The notes below the pieces were generated by a model that saw nothing but the letters and a program-made list of their open reading frames with translations, was not told where the DNA came from and ran no database searches. From Bradyrhizobium jicamae (GTDB lineage Bacteria; Pseudomonadota; Alphaproteobacteria; Rhizobiales; Xanthobacteraceae), in NCBI RefSeq assembly GCF_018130695.1, contig NZ_JAFCJX010000030.1, forward strand, positions 1 through 64,000: a DNA stretch of 64,000 nucleotides. Reading direction: 5' to 3'. The stretch's first letter is position 1. Every line of letters begins with the position of its first letter. Both the position numbers and the translations under genes were made by a program. This document shows, piece after piece, positions 26,050 through 33,568 of this stretch.

Positions 26050-27333
26050 ATGACGATCAAATCCCTTTTGAGCACGGTCTCCTTGGCGCTGCTGATCGGC
26101 GGCGTATCGGCCACGGCGCAGGCGCAGATTCCGATCGGCCATCTGCAGGACCTCTCGGGCGGCACCTCCGACGTCGGCACGCCCTATGGACAGGGCGTGG
26201 TGGACACCTTCGCCTGGGTCAACAAGAACGGAGGCGTCGGCGGCAAGCAACTCAGTGTCGACAGCAACGACTATGGCTACCAGGTGCCGCGCGCGATCGC
26301 GCTGTACAAGAAGTGGTCGGCGCCGGACGGCAAGGTCGCCGCGATCATGGGCTGGGGCACCGCCGACACCGAGGCGCTGACCGGCTTCCTCGCGCAGGAC
26401 AAGATCCCCGACATCTCCGGCTCCTACGCCGCCGCGCTCACCGATCCGGAAGGCACCAGCGGCAAGGCCAAGCCCGCGCCGTACAATTTCTTCTACGGTC
26501 CGAGCTATTCGGACTCGATGCGCGCGATGCTGACCTGGGCGGCCGAGGACTGGAAGGCCAAGGGCAAGTCGGGCAAGCCGAAGTTCGTCCACATGGGCGC
26601 CAACCACCCCTACCCGAACGCGCCGAAGGCCGCCGGTGAAGCGCTCGCCACCGAGCTCGGCTTCGAGGTGCTGCCGCCGCTGGTGTTCGCGCTCGCGCCG
26701 GGCGACTACTCCGCGCAGTGCCTGAGCCTGAAGAGCTCCGGCGCCAACTACGCCTATCTCGGCAACACCGCCGCCTCCAACATCTCGGTGCTGAAGGCCT
26801 GCAAGACGGCCGGCGTCGACGTCCAGTTCCTCGGCAATGTCTGGGGCATGGACGAGAACGCCGCCAAGACCGCGGGCGATGCCGCCGACGGCGTGATCTT
26901 CCCGCTGCGCACCGCGGTGAGCTGGGGCGGCAACGCGCCCGGCATGAAGACTCTGATGGAAATCTCCAAGATGTCGGATCCGTCGGGCAAGGCGTACCGC
27001 CCCGTGCACTACATCGCCGCGGTCTGCAGCGCGCTCTATCTGAAGGAAGCCCTCGACTGGGCCGCCAAGAACGGCGGCGCCACCGGCGAGAACGTCGCCA
27101 AGGGCTTCTACCAGAAGAAGGACTGGGTGCCCGCGGGCATGGAAGGCGTCTGCAATCCCTCGACCTGGACCGAGAAGGATCATCGCGGCACGCTCAAGGT
27201 CGACCTCTATCGCTCCAAGGTATCGGGTGCGACCGATGGCGACATCAACGACCTCATGGGCAAGGGCACCATCAAGCTCGAGAAGGTCAAGACCGTCGAG
27301 CTGCCGCGCAAGCCGGAATGGTTTGGGTGGTGA
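26050..27333 (+). CDS. Periplasmic substrate-binding protein, second liv operon
   Basis: The 427-aa secreted binding protein starts at ATG 26050 after an AGGAGGA ribosome-binding site. The signal peptide MTIKSLLSTVSLALLIGGV...AQAQ is followed by IPIGHLQDLSGGTSDVGTPYG, the start of a type I periplasmic binding fold. Cysteines near the C-terminal half (AQCLSL, LKACKT, AAVCSA, EGVCNP) may form disulfides. It belongs to the amide/aromatic-acid branch of LivK-like proteins more than to classical Leu/Ile/Val binders, judging by the SGGTSDVG opening and the ligase partner; that subdivision is inference. Confidence 0.92.
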   Translation: MTIKSLLSTVSLALLIGGVSATAQAQIPIGHLQDLSGGTSDVGTPYGQGVVDTFAWVNKNGGVGGKQLSVDSNDYGYQVPRAIALYKKWSAPDGKVAAIMGWGTADTEALTGFLAQDKIPDISGSYAAALTDPEGTSGKAKPAPYNFFYGPSYSDSMRAMLTWAAEDWKAKGKSGKPKFVHMGANHPYPNAPKAAGEALATELGFEVLPPLVFALAPGDYSAQCLSLKSSGANYAYLGNTAASNISVLKACKTAGVDVQFLGNVWGMDENAAKTAGDAADGVIFPLRTAVSWGGNAPGMKTLMEISKMSDPSGKAYRPVHYIAAVCSALYLKEALDWAAKNGGATGENVAKGFYQKKDWVPAGMEGVCNPSTWTEKDHRGTLKVDLYRSKVSGATDGDINDLMGKGTIKLEKVKTVELPRKPEWFGW

Positions 27334-27360
27334 GTGGCGCACCAGTCGCCACCAAACAGG

Positions 27361-27463
27361 TTGTCATCCCCCGCGCATGCGGGGGATCCAGTACGCCGCG
27401 GCCTATCAGATGAGCATCGGCGTCTCTGGAATACTGGGTCACCCGCATGCGCGGGTGACGACA
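27361..27463. repeat. Dispersed repeat, copy 2
   Basis: The unit is bounded by hairpins CCCCGC-GCAT-GCGGGG (about 27369-27385) and CACCCGCATGCGCGGGTG (27440-27457), and contains the same CCAGTACGCCGCGGCC and GTCTCTGGAATACTGG blocks as 261-338. It lies between the binding-protein and livF genes of the second operon and could be an intra-operon mRNA hairpin. Confidence 0.75.
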
Positions 27464-27480
27464 GTGGAGAGTAGTGCGAC

Positions 27481-28320
27481 ATGACCCAAACCCTCGAAGC
27501 CACCCGCCCCGCGCCGACCGCCGTCCCACCGCCGGCGATCCTCAGCGTCAACAACATCGAGGTCGTCTATGACGACGTCATCCTGGTGTTGCGCGGGCTC
27601 AGCCTCGACGTGCCCAAGGGCTCGATCGTCGCCCTGCTCGGCGCCAATGGCGCCGGCAAGTCGACGACGCTGAAGGCGATCTCGGGCCTACTCAAGACCG
27701 AGGACGGCGAGGTCACGCGCGGCGAGATCCTGTTCGAGGGTGAGCGCATCAACGGCATCGATCCCGACAAGATCGTCCGCCGCGGCATCTTCCAGGTGAT
27801 GGAGGGCCGCCGCATCGTCGCCGACATGACGTCGCTGGAGAACCTGCGGCTCGGTGCCTTCACCCGCCGCGACAACGAGGTCTCAGCCGACATCGACATG
27901 GTCTTCAAATATTTCCCGCGGCTGAAGGAGCGCACCGGCCTCGCCGGCTATCTCTCCGGCGGCGAGCAGCAGATGCTGGCGATCGGCCGCGCGCTGATGG
28001 CGCGCCCGAAGATGATCCTGATGGACGAGCCCTCGATGGGCCTGTCGCCGCTCTTGGTGAAAGAGGTGTTTGCGATCATCAAGGAGATCAACCGCGATCT
28101 CGGCGTCACCATCCTGCTGGTCGAGCAGAACGCGCGCGCCGCGCTGTCGGTGGCGAGCCACGGCTACATCATGGAACAGGGCAAGGTCGTGCTCGACGGC
28201 TCGGCCGACGAACTGCGCGACAACGAGGACGTCAAGGAATTCTACCTCGGCGGCGCCGGCGACCAGCGCAAGAGCTTCAAGAACCTCAAGAGCTTCAAGC
28301 GGCGCAAGCGCTGGCTGTAA
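27481..28320 (+). CDS. livF: ABC transporter ATPase LivF, second operon
   Basis: The 279-aa ATPase has Walker A GANGAGKS (54-61), signature LSGGEQQ and Walker B MILMDEPSMGLSP. A roughly 20-residue proline-rich N-terminal extension and a basic C-terminal tail (KSFKNLKSFKRRKRWL) distinguish it from the LivF at 10168. It is the last gene of the second transport operon, and its stop abuts that of the convergent epimerase gene. Confidence 0.94.
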   Translation: MTQTLEATRPAPTAVPPPAILSVNNIEVVYDDVILVLRGLSLDVPKGSIVALLGANGAGKSTTLKAISGLLKTEDGEVTRGEILFEGERINGIDPDKIVRRGIFQVMEGRRIVADMTSLENLRLGAFTRRDNEVSADIDMVFKYFPRLKERTGLAGYLSGGEQQMLAIGRALMARPKMILMDEPSMGLSPLLVKEVFAIIKEINRDLGVTILLVEQNARAALSVASHGYIMEQGKVVLDGSADELRDNEDVKEFYLGGAGDQRKSFKNLKSFKRRKRWL

Positions 28321-29469
28321 CTAACTCAAAACCTGTTCAGCTTCGCTGACTGCACAGAGCACATGATAAAACGACGACGCAGGGATGGTCGGGACCAGCG
28401 ATTTGCCGTCGCGATCGAACTGGTCGTACCAGCCGCCCTTAACCGGATGGTCGAGATAGTGCCGCTCAAGCCGCACCAGCGCGGCGCGGGCTTCGTCCGC
28501 GGCACCCGCCTCGCCCGACTCGGCCTGCGCAATCCACGCTTTTGCGATCTCGGTCTGCGGCCACAGCCGCCGCGAGTGGCGGCGGATGTTGCCCTCGGTA
28601 TCACCCTCGTCGACCAGGCAGCCGGTCGCCGCGTCACGATAGCGCAACGCGGATGCGAGCAGCTCGCCACGCGGCCGCCCCGTCGGGCAGCCGGTGATGC
28701 GCTCGAATCCCTTCAGCAGCCAGACCCACTCCGCCTGGTGGCCGGGCTCGACGCTGACCGGATTGATCTTCGACCAGTCCTCCTCGAAATACTCGCCGAG
28801 CACGTGCTTCTGCTTGTCGTAGAGATTGGCGAGGAACAGCACGAAGAATTCGCCGGCGCGTTGCTGGAACGACAGGTCCTTGGTCGCATCGAAGCAGGCA
28901 ATCATCGCCTCGAACAGATGCATCTGCGGGTTCTGCCGGCGCGGCATCGACGGCGGCAGTCCTTCGAGCACGCCGCCATGCGGCGAGCGCAGTTTCGCAT
29001 CGAGGAACGCCAGCAGCGCATCGATCTCGGCGCGCACCTGCGCGTCCTGGTCGAGGCTGTAGACGGTCGCAAGCGCGAACAGCACGAAGGCGTGGTCGTA
29101 GGAGTCGCGCAAGGGATCGAGCACGCCGCCATCAGACGTCAGCCGGTGCACAAAGCCGGGCTTGCCGTCCGGCGCCTTCGCTTTGGCCAGCAGATAGTCG
29201 AGCCCCCGCAGCGCAATCGCGCGGCCTTCGGGATACCAGCCCATCTGCGCCGCCTTGGCGTAGCAATAGATCTGACGCGCCTGCACGAAGACGCGGCGCG
29301 GCGCATCGCGATCGGCACTGCCGTCCGGATGCAGCCGATCGAAGAAGCCGCCCGCTTCGTCGTCCCAGCCCGCGCTTGCCCACAGCGGCAGCGCCTGCTC
29401 GATCATGCGGCCCTTCAATCTTGCCACGACGTCGGCGGCTTCGCCCGCGGCGTTCTCAGCTTCAGCCAT
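28321..29469 (-). CDS. AGE-family (N-acylglucosamine 2-epimerase-like) sugar epimerase/isomerase
   Basis: The 382-aa alpha/alpha-barrel protein has the family's conserved blocks RQIYCYAKA, DSYDHAFVLFALA, NPQMHLFEA, EPGHQAEWVWLL and GGWYDQFD, which supply the catalytic histidines. Members interconvert GlcNAc and ManNAc, mannose and fructose or glucose, or epimerise disaccharides. ATG at 29469 is used; longer frames run through the next gene. Near a NeuB-containing glycan locus, a ManNAc-supplying role is possible but unproven, since mannose isomerases look similar. It is divergent from the PaaK-like gene. Confidence 0.9.
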   Translation of the reverse strand: MAEAENAAGEAADVVARLKGRMIEQALPLWASAGWDDEAGGFFDRLHPDGSADRDAPRRVFVQARQIYCYAKAAQMGWYPEGRAIALRGLDYLLAKAKAPDGKPGFVHRLTSDGGVLDPLRDSYDHAFVLFALATVYSLDQDAQVRAEIDALLAFLDAKLRSPHGGVLEGLPPSMPRRQNPQMHLFEAMIACFDATKDLSFQQRAGEFFVLFLANLYDKQKHVLGEYFEEDWSKINPVSVEPGHQAEWVWLLKGFERITGCPTGRPRGELLASALRYRDAATGCLVDEGDTEGNIRRHSRRLWPQTEIAKAWIAQAESGEAGAADEARAALVRLERHYLDHPVKGGWYDQFDRDGKSLVPTIPASSFYHVLCAVSEAEQVLS

Positions 29470-29556
29470 TCTTTGTTCCAGACCAATCCCGGTTGCCGCC
29501 GTCTGATAGCACGCGCAAGACGCCGCGCAACCCGCGCCAGCCATTGAGGTCCCGCC

Positions 29557-30780
29557 ATGTCCGAGCATTATGACGCCCTGGAAACGCGCGATCCGGCCGA
29601 GCGCGAAGCCGCGCTGTTCGCCGGGTTGCCGGAGATCCTGCGCAAGGCCATCCGGGCGCCCGCCTATGCTGAGCGGCTGAACGGGGTCGATCCCGCCTCC
29701 ATCACCAGCCGGGACGCCTTGGCGCGGCTGCCGGTGCTGCGCAAGTCGGAACTCCCTGCCCTGCATAAGGCTGCCCCGCCATTCGGAGGCCTCGTGGCCG
29801 ACAAGCCCGGCTCGTTCTCCCGTCTGTTCACTTCGCCAGGCCCGATCTTCGAGCCCGAAGGCACCCACAACGACCCCTGGCGCGGCGCGCGGGCGCTGTT
29901 CGCGGCCGGGTTCCGCCCCGGCGACGTCGTGCTGAACACGTTCAGCTATCATCTCACCCCCGGCGGCTTCATCTTCGACGCCTCCGCCCGCGCGCTCGGC
30001 TGCGCGGTGATCCCGGCCGGTCCCGGCAATACCGAGCAGCAGTTCGAGCTGATCGAGGCCTATCGCCCGATCGGCTACAGCGGCACACCCGACTTTTTGA
30101 AGATCCTGCTCGATGCCGCGGCGACCGCCGGGCGCGACGTCTCCTCGATCAAGCGCGCACTGGTGTCGGGTGCCGCCTTCCCGAAGTCGCTGCAGGAGGA
30201 GATGAAGTCGCGCGGCATCGATGCCTATCAGGCGTTCGGCACCGCCGATCTCGGCATGGTCGCGTTCGAGACGCCCTCGCGCGACGGCATGACCGTCAAC
30301 GAGGACCTGATCATGGAGATCGTCAGGCCCGGCACCGGCGATCCGGTCACGCCTGGCGATGTCGGCGAGATCGTCGTGACCTCGCTCGATCCGCATCACC
30401 CCTGGATCCGCCTCGCGCTCGGCGACCTCACCGCCACGCTGCCCGGCAAGAGCCCGTGCGGCCGCACCAACATGCGCATCAAGGGCTGGATGGGCCGCGC
30501 CGACCAGACCACCAAGGTCAAGGGCATGTTCGTGCGCCCCGAGCAGATCGCCGAGATCGGCAAGCGCCATCCGTCGCTCGGTCGTCTCCGCCTCGTCGTA
30601 AGCCGCGCCGGCGAGACCGACGTGATGACGCTGAAGGCCGAGGCCGCCGCGGCCAGCGAGGCGCTACGCGAAGAGCTCGGCGCAAGTCTTCGCGCGGTGA
30701 CGAAGCTTGGCGGCAATGTCGAACTGGTCGGCGCCGGTGCGCTGCCCAATGATGGCAAGGTGATCGCGGACGAGCGCTAG
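29557..30780 (+). CDS. Phenylacetate-CoA ligase (PaaK)-like adenylate-forming enzyme
   Basis: The 407-aa protein has the short PaaK-type layout: LPVLRKSELPALH near residue 58, SRLFTSPGPIFEPEGT where the ATP-binding loop is expected, AFGTADLG and a C-terminal region KGWMGRADQTTKVKGMFVRPEQI. The loop is diverged from the usual SSGTTG, so substrate or activity may differ. The family makes aryl-CoA thioesters. It follows the second liv operon, separated only by the antisense epimerase, and could act on the same imported aromatic acid. Its 3' end overlaps the aminotransferase gene on the other strand by 4 bases. Confidence 0.85.
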   Translation: MSEHYDALETRDPAEREAALFAGLPEILRKAIRAPAYAERLNGVDPASITSRDALARLPVLRKSELPALHKAAPPFGGLVADKPGSFSRLFTSPGPIFEPEGTHNDPWRGARALFAAGFRPGDVVLNTFSYHLTPGGFIFDASARALGCAVIPAGPGNTEQQFELIEAYRPIGYSGTPDFLKILLDAAATAGRDVSSIKRALVSGAAFPKSLQEEMKSRGIDAYQAFGTADLGMVAFETPSRDGMTVNEDLIMEIVRPGTGDPVTPGDVGEIVVTSLDPHHPWIRLALGDLTATLPGKSPCGRTNMRIKGWMGRADQTTKVKGMFVRPEQIAEIGKRHPSLGRLRLVVSRAGETDVMTLKAEAAAASEALREELGASLRAVTKLGGNVELVGAGALPNDGKVIADER

Positions 30781-31874
30781 AATTTCCGCACGAGCTCGAT
30801 CACCTCGTCCAGCTGCGCACGGCTGATCTCGGCAAACATCGGCAGCGACAGGATCTGTCCCTGGTCGCGATGCGCATTCGGGAATTTCCCGGTGCGATGG
30901 CCGAACCGTTCATAGGCGGCGAGGAACGGCAGCGCGGTCGGATAGTTGATCGCGGTCTGCACGCCGTTGGCGTTGAGATGCGCAGCCAGCGCATCGCGGC
31001 GCGGATGCCGGATCGTGTAGAGGTGGTAGACGTGGCTGCGGTCAGGCGCGACCTGCGGCACCGTCACGTCCTCGATCTGGTTGAGGCCGGAATCGTAGAC
31101 CTCGGCGGCGTCCTGCCGCGCTTTGGTCCAGTCGGCGAGATGCGGCAGCTTGGCCGAGAGGATCGCGGCCTGCATGCCGTCGAGCCGGCTGTTGACGCCT
31201 TCGATACGGTGCTGGTGCTTCACCAGGCCACCGTGCCGCGCCAGCATGGTCATGTGCTCCGCGAGTGCGGCATCATTCGTGACGACGGCACCGGCATCAC
31301 CCATCGCTCCGAGATTCTTGCCCGGATAGAACGAATAGGTCGCGGCCGCGCCGAAGCTGCCGACCATCTTGCCCTTGTAGCGTGCCAGATGCGCCTGCGC
31401 GCAATCCTCGATCACCCACAATTTGTGCTTCTTCGCGATCGCCATGATCGCGTCCATGTCGGCGGGCTGGCCGTAGAGATGCACCGGGATGATGCCAACG
31501 GTGCGCGGCGTGATCGCCGCCTCGATCGCCGCCGGATCGATCGTGAAGGTCGCGCCGTCGGTGTCGCAAAACACGACGGTGGCGCCCGAATGGGTGATCA
31601 TCGCAGACGTCGATATCCAGGAATGCGCCGTCGTGATCACCTCGTCGCCCGGCTGCACCTTCAGCGCCTTCAAGGCGAGATAGATGGCGTCGGTGCCGTT
31701 GGCGCAGGACACGCAGTGTGCGATCTCGGCAGCAACCGCGAATTCGCGCTCGAAGGCATCAACATAGCTGCCGCGGATGAAGGCGTTGTCGCGGATCACG
31801 TTCGCGATCGCCGCGTCGATCTCGCCCTTGATGTTCTGATACTGCAATTGCAGATCGGCAAACGGCACCGCCAT
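30777..31874 (-). CDS. DegT/DnrJ/EryC1 sugar aminotransferase (WbpE-like)
   Basis: This 365-aa PLP enzyme carries the aldimine-forming lysine at 186 in SFYPGKNLGAMGDAG and the conserved CANGTDAIYLALKAL near residue 58. DegT enzymes transfer an amino group from glutamate to a keto group on a nucleotide sugar. Directly upstream are a hexapeptide acetyltransferase and a Gfo/Idh oxidoreductase, the same trio as WbpB-WbpD-WbpE in UDP-2,3-diacetamido-2,3-dideoxy-glucuronate synthesis. So the substrate is probably a 3-keto uronate sugar. The order in this operon is oxidoreductase, acetyltransferase, aminotransferase. Confidence 0.92.
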   Translation of the reverse strand: MAVPFADLQLQYQNIKGEIDAAIANVIRDNAFIRGSYVDAFEREFAVAAEIAHCVSCANGTDAIYLALKALKVQPGDEVITTAHSWISTSAMITHSGATVVFCDTDGATFTIDPAAIEAAITPRTVGIIPVHLYGQPADMDAIMAIAKKHKLWVIEDCAQAHLARYKGKMVGSFGAAATYSFYPGKNLGAMGDAGAVVTNDAALAEHMTMLARHGGLVKHQHRIEGVNSRLDGMQAAILSAKLPHLADWTKARQDAAEVYDSGLNQIEDVTVPQVAPDRSHVYHLYTIRHPRRDALAAHLNANGVQTAINYPTALPFLAAYERFGHRTGKFPNAHRDQGQILSLPMFAEISRAQLDEVIELVRKF

Positions 31875-31884
31875 CTGTGGTCTC

Positions 31885-32352
31885 CTAGGGTCCAGTCAAC
31901 AGCCGGCGCGCCGGATTGCCGGCATAGGTGCCTGATGTGGTGATGTCCTTCGTCACCACCGAACCGGCACCGATCACGACGTCGTCGGCGATCTTGACCG
32001 GCATGATGGTGGCGTTGGAGCCGATCGAGACGCGATTGCCGATCTTGGTCTCGCGCCACAGGTCGCGGCGTCCACGCGCCGGGCCGCCGGTCGAGAAGGT
32101 GTCGTTGACGAACATCACGCCATGGCCGATGAAGCAATCCTCGCCGATCGTCACCAGTTCGCAGATGAAGGTATGCGACTGCACGCGGGTGCGCGCGCCG
32201 ACCACCACGCCGGTCTGGATCTCGGTGAAGGGGCCGACGAAGCAGTCGTCGCCGATCTTGCAGCCATAGAGATTGCAGGGCTCGACGATCTTCACGCCGG
32301 TGCCGAAGTCGACGTCGCGCACGCCGGCTTGATGAATGTCGGGCTTGTTCAC
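31885..32352 (-). CDS. Left-handed beta-helix N-acetyltransferase (WbpD-like)
   Basis: The 155-aa protein is built almost entirely of hexapeptide repeats (IGDDCFVGPFTEI, IGEDCFIGHGVMF, IGNRVSIGSNATI, IADDVVIGAGSVV), the left-handed beta-helix of acyl-CoA-dependent sugar acetyltransferases, ending in the usual YAGNPARRL. It would acetylate the 3-amino group made by the aminotransferase 10 bases downstream. It overlaps the Gfo/Idh gene by 4 bases. The length is short, as in WbpD/WlbB. Confidence 0.92.
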   Translation of the reverse strand: MNKPDIHQAGVRDVDFGTGVKIVEPCNLYGCKIGDDCFVGPFTEIQTGVVVGARTRVQSHTFICELVTIGEDCFIGHGVMFVNDTFSTGGPARGRRDLWRETKIGNRVSIGSNATIMPVKIADDVVIGAGSVVTKDITTSGTYAGNPARRLLTGP

Positions 32353-33410
32353 GAGACCATACCCAACCGGCTGAGTCGCGGCGTGAAGCGCAGCGGCACT
32401 TCGGCGCCGGTCTCGATCGACTCATACAGCGCCGAGATCAGCTCCAGGCTCTTGCGGCCCTCGAGCCCATCGACCAGCGCCGCGCGCTGATTCTCCAGGC
32501 AATCGACTACGTGGTGATAATAGGCCTGATGGCCGAAGCCATAGACATTCGGCGGGTTGACTGAGAACTTCTCGACCACGTCCTTGTCCGACGGCAGTTC
32601 GTCGACGAAGCGCCAGTGCCTGATCTGGTTGACCGCGAAGCCGGAGATTTCAACGGTGCCTTTTTCGCCGAGGATCGAGAGCGAGCCCTCGAGATCGGTC
32701 GGCCGCGCCGCGGTGGTCGCCTCGATGATGCCGAGCGCGCCGTTGCGGAATTTCAGGGTCGCGACCGCGGTGTCCTCGGTTTCGATCTTCGCCAGCGCCG
32801 TCATGCCGCGCGCATGCACGCTGACGACGTCGCCGAAGAACCATTCCAGCATGTCGACGTGGTGGCTCGCCTGGTTGGTCAGCACGCCGCCGTCATAGGC
32901 CCAGGTGCCGCGCCAGTCGTCCTGGTCGTAATAGGCCTGATCGCGGCACCAGCGCACGCGCACGGTGCCGAGGATGAGTTTGCCGAAGCGTCCGGCGTCG
33001 AGCGCCTCGCGCGCCTTGACCACAGGCACGTTGAAGCGGTTCTGCTTGACGATGAACATCTTGACGCCGGCCTGGTCGCAGGCGCGGATCATGTCGTCGG
33101 CATCCTGCAGCCGCAGCGCCATCGGCTTTTCGACCACGACATGTTTGCCCGCCTTGGCGCAGGCGATGACATGCGCCGGATGCAGCCCGCTCGGCGTCAG
33201 CACCGCGACCGCGTCGATGTCCTTGCGGGCGAGAAACTCCTCCATGTCGTAGTGGGCGGGAACCGCGAACTTCGCGGCGATCGCGTCGGCGCGCGCGCGA
33301 ATGGGATCGCAGACCGCAACCAGGCCCGCACCCGCGATGTGATTGCCACCCAACAGATCGGAGTGGCGCTTGGCGATACGCCCGCATCCAAGCAGGCCAA
33401 ATCTGATCAT
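32349..33410 (-). CDS. Gfo/Idh/MocA-family sugar dehydrogenase (WbpB-like)
   Basis: The 353-aa NAD(P)-dependent oxidoreductase opens with the Rossmann motif GLLGCGRIAKRH, carries the EKPMAL motif (about 95-100) and a GGVLTNQASHHVDMLEWFFG catalytic-domain segment with the conserved histidines. In the WbpB/WlbA group it oxidises C3 of UDP-GlcNAc-uronate. The downstream acetyltransferase and aminotransferase complete that three-step conversion. The UDP-GlcNAc 6-dehydrogenase (WbpA) needed before it is not in this window. Confidence 0.9.
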   Translation of the reverse strand: MIRFGLLGCGRIAKRHSDLLGGNHIAGAGLVAVCDPIRARADAIAAKFAVPAHYDMEEFLARKDIDAVAVLTPSGLHPAHVIACAKAGKHVVVEKPMALRLQDADDMIRACDQAGVKMFIVKQNRFNVPVVKAREALDAGRFGKLILGTVRVRWCRDQAYYDQDDWRGTWAYDGGVLTNQASHHVDMLEWFFGDVVSVHARGMTALAKIETEDTAVATLKFRNGALGIIEATTAARPTDLEGSLSILGEKGTVEISGFAVNQIRHWRFVDELPSDKDVVEKFSVNPPNVYGFGHQAYYHHVVDCLENQRAALVDGLEGRKSLELISALYESIETGAEVPLRFTPRLSRLGMVS

Positions 33411-33568
33411 GCAGAGCCTTTGTCTATCGCTGGTAAGATCGGCTATCGCCGGTGAACGTGGGCAAGGCCGACCGAAGCCAAGGTCGCCCGGCGCCTCGCC
33501 GGAATCCCCGCCAAATACTCACAAAGCCCCTCCCAGGGCAAGCAGGCCCCCGTCGCTCCGGCTGGGAC

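Noticed and set aside
29470..30570. Long N-terminal extension of the AGE-family gene
   Set aside because: It is antisense to the PaaK-like gene and has no family similarity.
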